Positions 17,494-27,300 of a stretch of DNA of 64,000 bases are shown here, piece after piece. The DNA is taken from the NCBI GenBank assembly GCA_964410105.1, contig CAYPFY010000001.1:1-64000 (forward strand). The letters are read 5' to 3'. The position numbers were made by a program, and so were the translations under genes. The stretch comes from CAYPFY01 sp964410105. GTDB taxonomy: Bacteria > Bacteroidota > Ignavibacteria > UBA10030 > SZUA-254. The notes under the pieces are model-generated. The model was not told the DNA's origin, ran no database searches, and saw only the letters and a list, made by a program, of their open reading frames with translations. Each line of letters starts with the position of its first letter. The stretch's first letter is position 1.

Positions 17494-17522
17494 TTGTTTG
17501 GAAACCATAGAGGCAGTAATCA
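17494..17522 (+). promoter_or_regulatory. Candidate promoter for the aminotransferase gene
   Basis: TTGTTT (17494-17499), 17-base spacer, TAATCA (17517-17522). It is weaker than other promoters in the window but correctly placed, 21 bases before the start codon. Confidence 0.4.
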
Positions 17523-17542
17523 GAACGCGGGGGTGAGCTAGG

Positions 17543-18718
17543 ATGTCGAGTTTGGGCAACAGGATCGAGACCAATGGCGCGGATGCCCGGGCACCGATCG
17601 GCATTCATCTGAGCATGCCGGACGGCCAACGCCTGCCGATCGACGAACTGATTTCGACTCACGAGCGCGTTCTCCGGACCGAAGGCCGCAACGCACTGGA
17701 GTACGGTGGAAATCAGGGCTTCGAGGGGCTGCGCCAGTGGCTTGCTGCTGATTACAGCGTGAAAGAGTCCGCGCCTGTTGGAGCCGAGAGAATCGTGCTC
17801 ACCTCCGGTGCATCGGGGGGGCTGAAGAATCTCTGTGACGCCTTGATCGATCCAGGGAATGTCATCCTTTCAGAAGAGCCGACGTTTTCGGGAAGCATCC
17901 GAACTCTCGTCGCTTCCGGGGCGGAGGTCGTGGGTATCCCGATTGGTCAGGATGGGCTGGATCCGGACGACCTTGGCCGGACCGTCAGGGAGATCGAACA
18001 CGGCGGCAAGCGGATCAAACTGCTCTATCTGGTTCCAAATTTCAATAACCCGACCGCTGCCCTGCTTTCCCGCCGGAGGCGGGAGCGGATTGCAGAGATC
18101 TGCCATGAGAGTGGCATCCTCGTAGTCCAGGACGACGCCTTTGCAGACTTGAGCCTGGGACCCGAGTTACCTACGTCGTTCTGGTCCATCATGGCGGGGG
18201 AGGGTGTCGCGGTTCTCGGGACGTTCAGTAAGACGCTTGCGCCCGGGTTGCGCCTGGGATGGATAGTGGCGCCGGGCAAAGTTACCGACGCGCTCCTGCG
18301 CGGGCGGTTGGACCTCGGTGTCTCGTCGCTCACGGCGCATGTGGTCGCAGACTATTGCGCCTCGGGCGGCTACCGATCTCATGTCCGGGACATGATCCCC
18401 GTGTACCGGCGCAAACGAGACGTGCTGCTGAACGAGTTGCACGACCATCGGGACCGTCTCGGCACCTGGAACGTACCGGAAGGCGGCTTCTCGCTCTGGA
18501 TCAAGCTCGAGTCTGCGGTAGATGCGCTGCTGCTACAGGAGGCTGCGCGCAACGAGCGTGTCCTGGTCGCCGCCGGTCACGCGTTCTTCGTGGACAAGCC
18601 ACGGTCCCAAGCGATCCGTCTCTGTTTCAGCAACGCCTCGGAAGCGGAACTGAAGGAAGCCGTGCGCCGGCTCGGTAAGGCACTCGACGTGGCCCGGAGC
18701 CAGACCCTGGCCCGGTGA
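17543..18718 (+). CDS. PLP-dependent aminotransferase, class I/II (2-aminoadipate type)
   Basis: 391-residue fold-type I aminotransferase resembling LysN/ARO8 and the catalytic half of MocR regulators, but with no HTH domain. The PLP lysine is K230 in GTFSKTLAPGLRLGW. Other family motifs are YGGNQGFEGLRQWLA, the LVPNFNNPTA cofactor loop and the C-terminal RLCFSN substrate arginine. Donor substrate cannot be assigned. It is monocistronic, flanked by 217- and roughly 200-base gaps. Its leucine codons are mostly CTG, whereas neighbours favour CTC/CTT, which suggests acquisition from another genome. Confidence 0.88.
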   Translation: MSSLGNRIETNGADARAPIGIHLSMPDGQRLPIDELISTHERVLRTEGRNALEYGGNQGFEGLRQWLAADYSVKESAPVGAERIVLTSGASGGLKNLCDALIDPGNVILSEEPTFSGSIRTLVASGAEVVGIPIGQDGLDPDDLGRTVREIEHGGKRIKLLYLVPNFNNPTAALLSRRRRERIAEICHESGILVVQDDAFADLSLGPELPTSFWSIMAGEGVAVLGTFSKTLAPGLRLGWIVAPGKVTDALLRGRLDLGVSSLTAHVVADYCASGGYRSHVRDMIPVYRRKRDVLLNELHDHRDRLGTWNVPEGGFSLWIKLESAVDALLLQEAARNERVLVAAGHAFFVDKPRSQAIRLCFSNASEAELKEAVRRLGKALDVARSQTLAR

Positions 18719-18849
18719 TTCGCCGCGCTCTAACAACTGCATGCAGCGGAGGTCCTCCCCCAGCCGCGGATGGCAACCGTTAAAATTTTGCGGTCCGTCA
18801 CAACGGGAGGCAAAAATACCCCGGCGCAGGGGGATTTCTCTCAAAACCC

Positions 18850-18889
18850 TTGATTCGCGGCGGATTTTTGCGTACCATGAGTCATGGTA
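18850..18889 (+). promoter_or_regulatory. Promoter with overlapping 17-bp palindromic operator-like site
   Basis: TTGATT (18850-18855), 17-base spacer, TACCAT (18873-18878). The -10 element is the left end of TACCATGAGTCATGGTA (18873-18889), a perfect 8-1-8 inverted repeat. A dimeric regulator bound there would block RNA polymerase. The promoter reading supports a start codon downstream of it for the next gene. Confidence 0.5.
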
Positions 18890-18921
18890 ATTTACCTCTG
18901 GTACGTCTGAGCGCACTCCCG

Positions 18922-21900
18922 GTGAAAATCTCCTCTCTCTTACTCTACGCGCTCGGGCTTCTCCTCATCCTCTTCTTCCTCGCCGGCATTGTCCGCAGCC
19001 AGACAGCCGGGGAGGTCCTGGGCAAGCCGTGGGCCGGCGCACCCGGAGTGACGAAAACGACACAGCAGATCATGGAGGCTCAGCAGGCTTCCCCCCGCCC
19101 CGCCGGTCGGCTCAGGATGTCGGTCGAACATGAAGTGGACCGATCCGGCCTAAAGCAGAATCCCGGCTCACCCGAAGTTTCACTATGGCCTCCATCTCTC
19201 CCGTCCCGTCAGCCCGAGAGGCAGACCGCCGTCCCCCTCGCCCCGCAAACCCTGGGGACGAGCTTCACGGGGGCCACTCTCGCCGATGCCGGGGCTTTTC
19301 CCCCCGACTGCATGGGAGCCGTCGGACCGACTCAGTTTATCGTCGCCATCAACGGCCGCATCAGGTCGTTCAATAAATCGACCGGCGTCGCGGACGGGAT
19401 CCTCAACGCCGACATGGATGTCTTCTTTACGTCGGTGATGACGCCGATTTCCAATACGTTCACCTCGGACCCGCATATCCGGTACGACAGGCTCTCGGGA
19501 CGGTGGATCGTTATCATCATCGACGTCCCCGGGGGTACGGGATCGACGGCCAACCGCGTCCTGATCGCCGTGAGCAACACGAGCACCATTACCGGGAGCA
19601 CGGTGTGGACATTTTTTTACTTCCGGCATGACACAGTATCCCCTGCCGGAGACGTGAATGGTTTTGCCGACTACCCGACCCCGGGCATTGATGCAAACGC
19701 TATCTATATCGGCGTGAATGTCTTCGATTCCGCAGGATCATACAGCGGCACGACGGCATTTGTCGTGCGAAAGAGTTCTGTGCTGGGGGCGGGTCCCATC
19801 GTTGTCACCGCTTTTCGTAACCTTACGGGTGGTCCAACAGGATCGGGACCCTTTTCGCCCCAGGGGGTCGACAATTCCGATTCGTCGGCGACCCAGGGGT
19901 ATATCATCGGGGTCGATAATGCCCTGTACGGGCTGCTGCAGATCAGGAGGGTATCCAATCCAGGCGGAACTCCCTCGATCTCGGGGAATATCTCGCTGAC
20001 CATCCCCTCGACGACCAGCCCTCTGAATGTCGATCATCTGGGCAATACAGGCGGGGCGAATGGCAAGCTCGACGGTCTCGGGCTGGCCGACCGGCTGATG
20101 GCAGCCGTCATGCGGAACGGCCACATCTGGACGACCCACGCAAGCGGGGTAAACAGTGCCGGGACATCATCGTCGCCGACGCGAGACGGCGTCCGGTGGT
20201 ACGACATCGCGAATGTATCGACTACCCCCACGCTGAATCAGTCGGGGACTATCTTCGACGCGACATCGGGGGTCCGGAATTACTGGATCCCGACGATAAT
20301 GGTCTCCGGACAGGGGCATGCAGCGGTCGGCGTCAGCACCGCGGGGACAAACTACCGGATCGACGGAGCAACAGTCGGCCGCCTCTCAGGGGATGCCCTG
20401 GGGACGATGCAGGGGACCCCGGTTCTCTTCACGGCAAGTTCTAGTGCGTATAACCCCTCAGCTGACCCCGGAGGGCCCGCCGGCCGCCGTTGGGGCGATT
20501 ACTCCTTCACGAGCGTCGACCCGAACGACGATATGACGATGTGGACAATCCAGCAATACTGCGACGCCACCAATTCCTGGGGGGTGCGGGCCGTGAAGCT
20601 CATCGCGCCGCCTCCTGCGGCGCCATCGAGCGCTTCCCCCTCGAGCGTGGCTGCCGGGTCGAGCAACGTCAATGTCACGATAACGGGAACCTCATCGGGC
20701 GGCTCAGGATTCTTCGATCCGGGCGCATCTTTCCCGAACCGGATCTCCGCTTCGGTCAATGGCGGGGGTATCACGGTCAATAGCGTCACATACACGGATC
20801 CGACGCACGTGACGCTTAATATCACCCTTTCCCCGTCAGCCTTGAATGGTGCTCGGACCGTCACGGTGACAGATCCTGATAATCAATCTGCCACGAGCGC
20901 ATCCGGAATACTTACGGTGACGGGGTCCACATGTCCGTCCATCACTCTTTCCCCTTCGACGCTGCCGGGCGGCTCGGCCGGAATTCCCTACAACCAGACT
21001 ATCGCCGCGAGCGGCGGTGTATCCCCCTACACGTTCACACTCACAAGCGGCGCGCTTCCCGTGGGCCTCACCCTCAGCTCCGGGGGAGCGCTTTCCGGAA
21101 GCCAGCCTCATGGCGGCGTTTTCAATTTTACGGTGCAGGCCACCGATCACAATGGCTGCACGGGGACGCTCGCCTATGCTCTCACGATCACGTGCCCGAC
21201 GATAACTCTTTCACCTCCCACGCTTCCCGGGGGCACGGTGGGCTCGGCCTACGACCAGACCGTTTCGGCATCGGGCGGCACCGGGCCTTACGCATTCTCC
21301 GTCACCTCCGGATCTCTGCCGGCCGGGCTGAGCCTCTCGGCAGGAGGCATCCTCTCCGGAACGCCGACGACGAGTCTTACCTATAACTTCACAGTCTCGG
21401 CCCGGGATGCGGACAGCTGTTCTGGAAGCTTGGGCTATTCCGTGACGATACAACCCGCTCCGCCTCCCACGGTCTCGCTGATCGATCTTGGATTGGCGTA
21501 CGCGCAGGATTTCAACTCTCTCGGCAATTCGGGCACACCCGGTATGAGCACGCTCCCCCGGGGGTGGGTCCTCAGTGAGTCGGGCGCGAATGCCGACACC
21601 ACCTACGGCACCGGGACCGGCTCGTCGACGACGGGGAATACGTACAGCTTCGGCTCGGCCGCCAGCACCGAAAGAGCTTTCGGCGGCCTCCAGAGCGGGA
21701 ACCTCGTCCCGACGATCGGCGCAGCGTTCACGAATAATACCGGATCGACTGTTACCGCGCTTTCACTCTCGTACACGGGTGAACAGTGGAGGCTCGGCAC
21801 GGCCGGAAGACACGATTCGCTCCTCTTCCAGCTCAGCCTCGATGCTACGAGTCTGACGACAGGCACATGGACGAGCTATCCGCCCCTGAACTTCGCGGGG

Positions 21901-24156
21901 CCGGTCTCAACAGGCTCGACCGGCGCTCTCGATGGAAACTCTTCCGCCAACAGGACGGCGATCTCCTCGACTATCACCGGTCTCTCCATTCCCAACGGGT
22001 CAGTGTTCTATATCCGTTGGAACGATTTTAATGCGACAGGCGGCGATGACGGCCTCGCCGTCGACGATTTTTCGATCACTCCCTTTGCCGCGCCGCCTCC
22101 CACCAATCCCACGGCATCCGGACAGGCAAGGCCTGACAGCGTCATATCGGGCGAACCCACGCTTCTCACGGTCAGCGTAACGCCGGGAGCGAACCCCGCG
22201 AGCAGCGGGATAGCGGTGACGGTGAACCTGAGCTCCGTCGGAGGTTCCGCCGCGCAGAATTTCTTCGACGACGGATCGCACGGCGACTCGGCCGCCGGAG
22301 ATAACAGATTTTCCTTCCGTGATACCGTCATTGCCGCCCCGGGTCTAAAATCGCTGTCGGTGAGCGCGGCAGATTCGCAGGGGCGCAACGCCTCCGCGTC
22401 AATTACTCTGGTGGTGAAGCCGACGCCGACCAATCCGACCGCGAGCGGAAATGCGCATCCGTCGACCGTCGCCCCAGGCGTTCCGACGCTGCTGAGAGTG
22501 GCCGTGACGCCCGGGACCAATCCGGCCAGCACGGGCATCACGGTGTCCGGAAACCTGAGCGCCATCGGCGGATCGGCGAGTCAAACCTTTTTTGACGACG
22601 GCTCGCACGGCGATTCGGCATCGGGGGACAATGTGTTTTCCTTTCGCGATACCGTCGACCTATCCACGCCTGCGGGTGGAAAGCTGCTTCCCGTCGCCGT
22701 GTCCGATGCCCAGGGAAGGAGCGGGTCCGATTCGATCGCTCTCACCGTGACGGGCCCGTGCCCGGCGATCTCACTCGGCCCCGACACATTGCCGAGGGGT
22801 CTGGCGACGGTTGCGTATGACCAGGCGATCACTGCAAGCGGGGGAACGGGTCCTTACTCGTTCGAGATCGCCGCGGGGACGCTTCCCCAGGGCCTCTCCC
22901 TTTCTGCTTCCGGCGTCCTGGCAGGAATCCCTGCAGTGCCTGAAACTGCCTCGTTCACAGTCCGGGCAACCGACGATGTCGGCTGCAAAGGGTCAAGGCT
23001 GGATACGCTCATCATCGGGCCAAGCCCGACAATCACAGCGAAAATCCCGGTCGCCTCGAGGTGGAATCTTGTGTCAAATCCGGTGACGGTGACGAACGAT
23101 TCCGTCTCCGCTCTGTTTCCGTCACGTGCGAGCAGCGCCTTCGGCTATAGTTTGGGAAGCTATCAGATCGCGACAAAATTCCGACACGGGTTCGGGTACT
23201 GGCTGAAATTCGGAGCTCCTGAGACGGCGATGATCACGGGGAACACGAGGATCTCCGATACGGCGGACGTCCAAACCGGGTGGAATATCCTCGGATCGAT
23301 CTCGCAGAAAATCCCGGTCGCGTCGATCTCCGGCATTGGAACCAGTCTCAGGTCGCGGCTCTTCGGCTACGCCGGAGGTTATGTGCAGGCGGATACGATT
23401 CTTCCCGGATTCGGCTACTGGGCAAAATTTGATTCGTCGGGGAAATGCGTCATCAGAACCGGTCCGTCACAATCCATATCCACGAAGCCTTCCGGCGCCG
23501 ACGAATCCTCGCTCACCCGGCTGACAGTCACGGACGCCGGAGGATATAGCCAGACTCTCTTCATCGGGGTTTCGGAAAAGGACGATGATCTGCAAATTTT
23601 CGAGCTGCCCCCGACTCCGCCTCCGGGGATCCCCGATGTCCGTTTCGCCACGGAGCGCTCCGTTGATCTTTTGCCGAATGATTTTACGGGGAACGCGCGC
23701 CTGCTGATGAATTCGCTCGCGTACCCGGTGGAACTCCGCTGGGCCTCCGTCGAGATCCCGGATATCCAGTATACCGTAAGGGGCCCGAGCTTGCTCCGGA
23801 AGGTTTTGGCCGGCGAGGGGAGTCTCGTGATCGGAGATCGCTCGGTCACGTCGCTTATCCTCGAGGCGCGGGATCGCTCCCGTCTCCCCAAAAACTTTGA
23901 ATTGTATCAGAACTACCCTAACCCCTTCAATCCGACGACGACGATCAGATTCGATGTTCCGCGAAAATCGGCGGTTTCTCTGATCGTGTATAATACGCTC
24001 GGGGAAAAAGTCGCGACGCTCCTTGAAAACGTTACCGTGGACGAGGGGGAGCAGTCCGTAAAGCTGAATTCAGAAAAACTTTCATCGGGAGTATATTTTT
24101 ACCGGCTCACCGCGGGGGAATTCACCCGGGTCCGGAAGATGCTCCTGATTCATTAG
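18922..24156 (+). CDS. Giant secreted Ig-repeat protein with type IX secretion sorting domain
   Basis: About 1,744 residues. The chosen GTG at 18922 gives a classical signal peptide (KISSLLLYALGLLLILFFLAG, cleavage near VRSQ-TAG); an ATG at 18877 would lie inside the promoter palindrome. The N-terminal 550 residues are a beta-rich, possibly propeller-like domain. Then come an IPT-like segment, two adjacent putative Ig (He_PIG-type, SLPAGLSLSAGG) repeats, a jelly-roll-like domain starting DFNSLGNSG, two near-identical 75-residue repeats with FFDDGSHGDS, and a third He_PIG repeat. The last 80 residues form the type A sorting signal (YQNYPNPFNPTTTI ... SSGVYFYRL). It should cross the outer membrane by T9SS and be surface-attached or released. 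Function unknown; adhesion or polymer binding is a guess. Confidence 0.85.
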   Translation: MKISSLLLYALGLLLILFFLAGIVRSQTAGEVLGKPWAGAPGVTKTTQQIMEAQQASPRPAGRLRMSVEHEVDRSGLKQNPGSPEVSLWPPSLPSRQPERQTAVPLAPQTLGTSFTGATLADAGAFPPDCMGAVGPTQFIVAINGRIRSFNKSTGVADGILNADMDVFFTSVMTPISNTFTSDPHIRYDRLSGRWIVIIIDVPGGTGSTANRVLIAVSNTSTITGSTVWTFFYFRHDTVSPAGDVNGFADYPTPGIDANAIYIGVNVFDSAGSYSGTTAFVVRKSSVLGAGPIVVTAFRNLTGGPTGSGPFSPQGVDNSDSSATQGYIIGVDNALYGLLQIRRVSNPGGTPSISGNISLTIPSTTSPLNVDHLGNTGGANGKLDGLGLADRLMAAVMRNGHIWTTHASGVNSAGTSSSPTRDGVRWYDIANVSTTPTLNQSGTIFDATSGVRNYWIPTIMVSGQGHAAVGVSTAGTNYRIDGATVGRLSGDALGTMQGTPVLFTASSSAYNPSADPGGPAGRRWGDYSFTSVDPNDDMTMWTIQQYCDATNSWGVRAVKLIAPPPAAPSSASPSSVAAGSSNVNVTITGTSSGGSGFFDPGASFPNRISASVNGGGITVNSVTYTDPTHVTLNITLSPSALNGARTVTVTDPDNQSATSASGILTVTGSTCPSITLSPSTLPGGSAGIPYNQTIAASGGVSPYTFTLTSGALPVGLTLSSGGALSGSQPHGGVFNFTVQATDHNGCTGTLAYALTITCPTITLSPPTLPGGTVGSAYDQTVSASGGTGPYAFSVTSGSLPAGLSLSAGGILSGTPTTSLTYNFTVSARDADSCSGSLGYSVTIQPAPPPTVSLIDLGLAYAQDFNSLGNSGTPGMSTLPRGWVLSESGANADTTYGTGTGSSTTGNTYSFGSAASTERAFGGLQSGNLVPTIGAAFTNNTGSTVTALSLSYTGEQWRLGTAGRHDSLLFQLSLDATSLTTGTWTSYPPLNFAGPVSTGSTGALDGNSSANRTAISSTITGLSIPNGSVFYIRWNDFNATGGDDGLAVDDFSITPFAAPPPTNPTASGQARPDSVISGEPTLLTVSVTPGANPASSGIAVTVNLSSVGGSAAQNFFDDGSHGDSAAGDNRFSFRDTVIAAPGLKSLSVSAADSQGRNASASITLVVKPTPTNPTASGNAHPSTVAPGVPTLLRVAVTPGTNPASTGITVSGNLSAIGGSASQTFFDDGSHGDSASGDNVFSFRDTVDLSTPAGGKLLPVAVSDAQGRSGSDSIALTVTGPCPAISLGPDTLPRGLATVAYDQAITASGGTGPYSFEIAAGTLPQGLSLSASGVLAGIPAVPETASFTVRATDDVGCKGSRLDTLIIGPSPTITAKIPVASRWNLVSNPVTVTNDSVSALFPSRASSAFGYSLGSYQIATKFRHGFGYWLKFGAPETAMITGNTRISDTADVQTGWNILGSISQKIPVASISGIGTSLRSRLFGYAGGYVQADTILPGFGYWAKFDSSGKCVIRTGPSQSISTKPSGADESSLTRLTVTDAGGYSQTLFIGVSEKDDDLQIFELPPTPPPGIPDVRFATERSVDLLPNDFTGNARLLMNSLAYPVELRWASVEIPDIQYTVRGPSLLRKVLAGEGSLVIGDRSVTSLILEARDRSRLPKNFELYQNYPNPFNPTTTIRFDVPRKSAVSLIVYNTLGEKVATLLENVTVDEGEQSVKLNSEKLSSGVYFYRLTAGEFTRVRKMLLIH
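22099..22656 (+). repeat. Two tandem 75-residue repeats inside the giant secreted protein
   Basis: Copy 1 (22099-22329) and copy 2 (22436-22656) both begin PTNPTASG and end FSFRDTV, sharing FFDDGSHGDSA-GDN-FSFRD. The acidic D-D-G-H-G-D...G-D-N pattern looks like a calcium-binding loop. The copies have diverged at the DNA level, so the duplication is not recent. Confidence 0.85.
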
Positions 24157-24293
24157 TCTGTCGGCTGCTCCCGGGCCTTCCGGTCGCCGGCGTAACGAGT
24201 GGGAAGATGCGGGAGCTTTCGTGAAGTGACCTCACGAGCCCGGATGTCACGTGCGCATCCCTGTTGTCTGATTTTCCCCCAACCCCTTAGGAT

Positions 24294-24322
24294 TTGACAG
24301 TTATCAGCATTCTCCTTATGTT
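24294..24322 (+). promoter_or_regulatory. Sigma70-type promoter for the BNR-repeat protein
   Basis: Consensus TTGACA (24294-24299), exactly 17 bases, TATGTT (24317-24322). The predicted start near 24329 gives a 33-base leader containing GGGAG before the ATG at 24362. The rest of the 205-base gap holds only small GC-rich hairpins. Confidence 0.75.
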
Positions 24323-24361
24323 CCCCGTAGTTTCCCCCACATTATCAGGGAGTTTTTCCCC

Positions 24362-27300
24362 ATGAGGTACCTGCTCGCATCGTGTGCTCTCCTTATTCTC
24401 CCCGTTCACGCGGGGGTAGCGGCTGACGCTCAGGATTCCAAGAAATCCGATAACACGATGTCATCGGACATTTTTTCGGGAATTCAACTCAGATCAATCG
24501 GACCCGCTCTGACGTCGGGGAGGATATCCTCGATCGCCGTCAATCCCGCGGACCATAGCACGTGGTATATCGCCGCCGCTTCGGGTGGGGTATGGAAAAC
24601 AACGAATTGCGGCACATCCTGGACCCCGCTCTTCGACCACGAGGGATCGTATTCGATCGGGACCGTGGCGGTGGACCCCGCCAATCCCTCCGTCGTATGG
24701 GTTGGCAGCGGGGAGAACAACAGCCAGAGGAGCGTGTCGTACGGCGACGGTGTCTACCGGTCTGAGGACGGCGGGAAGTCATGGAAAAATATGGGGCTCA
24801 AGCGGTCGGAGCATATTGCGAGAATCCTGATTGACCCACGGAACACAAATGTCGTTTATGTCGCCTCTCAGGGCCCCCTCTGGGGACCCGGGGGGGACCG
24901 GGGTCTCTATAAGTCGACCGACGGCGGAAAAAACTGGAACGCGATTCTCACCATCAGCGAGAATACGGGCGTGACCGACCTCGTGATGGATCCGAAGAAT
25001 CCTGATGTCCTGATCGCGGCGGCGTACCAGAGGAGGAGGCATGTCTGGACCTTGATCGACGGCGGCCCGGAATCGGCGATCGAGAAAACGACCGACGGCG
25101 GCAAGACCTGGACAAAACTATCTTCCGGCATTCCAGCTGTGGATCTGGGGAGGATAGGACTGGCGATATCGCCGTCAGATTCCCGCGTGGTCTATGCCCT
25201 CATTGAAGCCGCGAACAAAAAGGGGGGAATATTCCGGTCGACGGATGCGGGATCAAGCTGGGAGAAGCGGAACGATTTCGACGCGTCCGCCATGTATTAC
25301 GGTACGATAGTCGCCGATCCGAAGAATGTGGATCGCCTCTACGTCATGAATACGATTCTTCAGGTGTCGGACGATGGGGGAAAAACCGTCCGCGCCCTGG
25401 GCGAGAAATCGAAACATGTCGACAACCATGCCATGTGGGTCGAGCCGGAGAACTCGAACCATTACCTGGTCGGATGCGACGGCGGTCTCTACGAGAGCTA
25501 CGACCGCGGTCAGAACTGGGATTTTAAACGCAATCTTCCGATAACGCAGTTCTACGACGTTGACGTCGACAATGAATCGCCGTTTTACAATGTGTATGGA
25601 GGGACGCAGGACAATTTCTCGCTCTGCGGTCCCTCGAGGACCCGCAGCGCCTCAGGGATCGTCAATGCGGATTGGATCGTCACGACCGGCGGCGACGGCT
25701 TCCAGTCCCGTATCGACCCGGAGGATCCCGCAATCGTCTACGCGGAGAGCCAGTACGGGGGACTGGTGCGTTTCGACAGAAGAACAGGGGAACAGATCGG
25801 CCTCCAGCCGCAGCCCGCAGCGGGGGAGGAGCCCTTGCGGTGGAACTGGGACTCCCCCATGATCATCAGCCCGCACCTTCATACGCGTCTTTACTTTGCC
25901 GCGAACAGACTGTTCCGCAGCGACGACCGTGGAGATACCTGGAAGGCGATCAGCGGCGACCTCACGAGGCGCATCGACCGTAATTCTCTCCCGGTGATGG
26001 GGAAGGTTTGGGGGGTTGACGCCGTGGCGAAGAATGCCTCAACCTCCTTTTACGGCAACTGTACAGCGCTCTCCGAATCTCCGTTGAAAGAAGGACTGCT
26101 CTATGTCGGAACGGACGACGGCCTGATTCATGTCACGGAGGATGGCGGCGCCACATGGCGGAAGATAGAAACATTCCCCGGCATCCCCGAGAAAACATAC
26201 GTCAGCCGGATCCTTGCGTCACGAAATGCCGAACAGACGGTGTATGCCGCCTTCGATCACCACAAGGGCGAAGATTTTGCCCCCTATGTCCTGAAAAGCA
26301 CAGACGCCGGTCGTTCGTGGGTCTCGATCAAGGGAGATCTTCCTTCGAACGGCCCGGTCCTGGCCCTCGCGGAGGATTCCCCGGACCTCCTGTTTGCGGG
26401 CACGGAGTTCGGCCTTTTCTTCACGCCGAACGGGGGGGAGAAATGGATTCAGCTCAAAGGGGGTCTCCCCACGGTGGCGGTCCGGGATCTCGCGATCCAG
26501 CGACGGGAGAACGATCTTGTCCTCGCCACGTTCGGGCGGGGCTTTTATGTGCTCGACGATTTCACTCCCCTCAGGCATGCAAAGCCGGAGACTCTCCGCC
26601 AGGAGGCATCGATCTTCCCGGTCAAAGATGCCCTGATGTATATCCAGTCCCAGCCCCTGGGAGGGACGAAGAAAGCGTTCCAGGGAGAGTCGTATTTCTC
26701 CGTGCCCAATCCTCCCTTCGGAGCGACCTTCACCTTCTACCTGAAAGACGCTGTCAAGACGAAGAAGGAAAAGCGGCAGGAGGAGCAGAAGGATCTTGAG
26801 AAGAAGAACGCCCCGGTGCCGTACCCGACGCTCGATCAGTTGCGGGCGGAGGACGAGGAGGAATCCCCGGCAGTGTTCCTCACCGTGAGCGACACGACCG
26901 GCAGAGTGATCAGGCAGCTCTCGGGTCCCCTCGCGAAGGGTATCGCAAGAGTTTCCTGGGATCTTCGTTATCCAGCCCCCGTTCTCTCCCCGCCTCCGGC
27001 CGAGGGCGCGGATGAGCCCGATGGAGGCCCGCTCGTCATGCCCGGAACTTATCAGGTCAGCCTCTCCCGGCGACTTAACGGCGAGACGAAGCGACTCGCC
27101 GGTCCGCAAAGATTTGCCGTAGTAGTGGAGGGAAACCGCTCCATCAAGCCCGAGAATCGCCAGGCCCTTGCGGAATTTCAGCAGAAAGTATCGAAGCTCC
27201 ATCGTGCAGTCAACGGAGCGGTCCAGACGGCCAATGAATTGAGAACCCGCCTCGGCCTCATCCGCCGGGCGCTGAAGGAGACCGCCGGGCCCGTGGAAGG

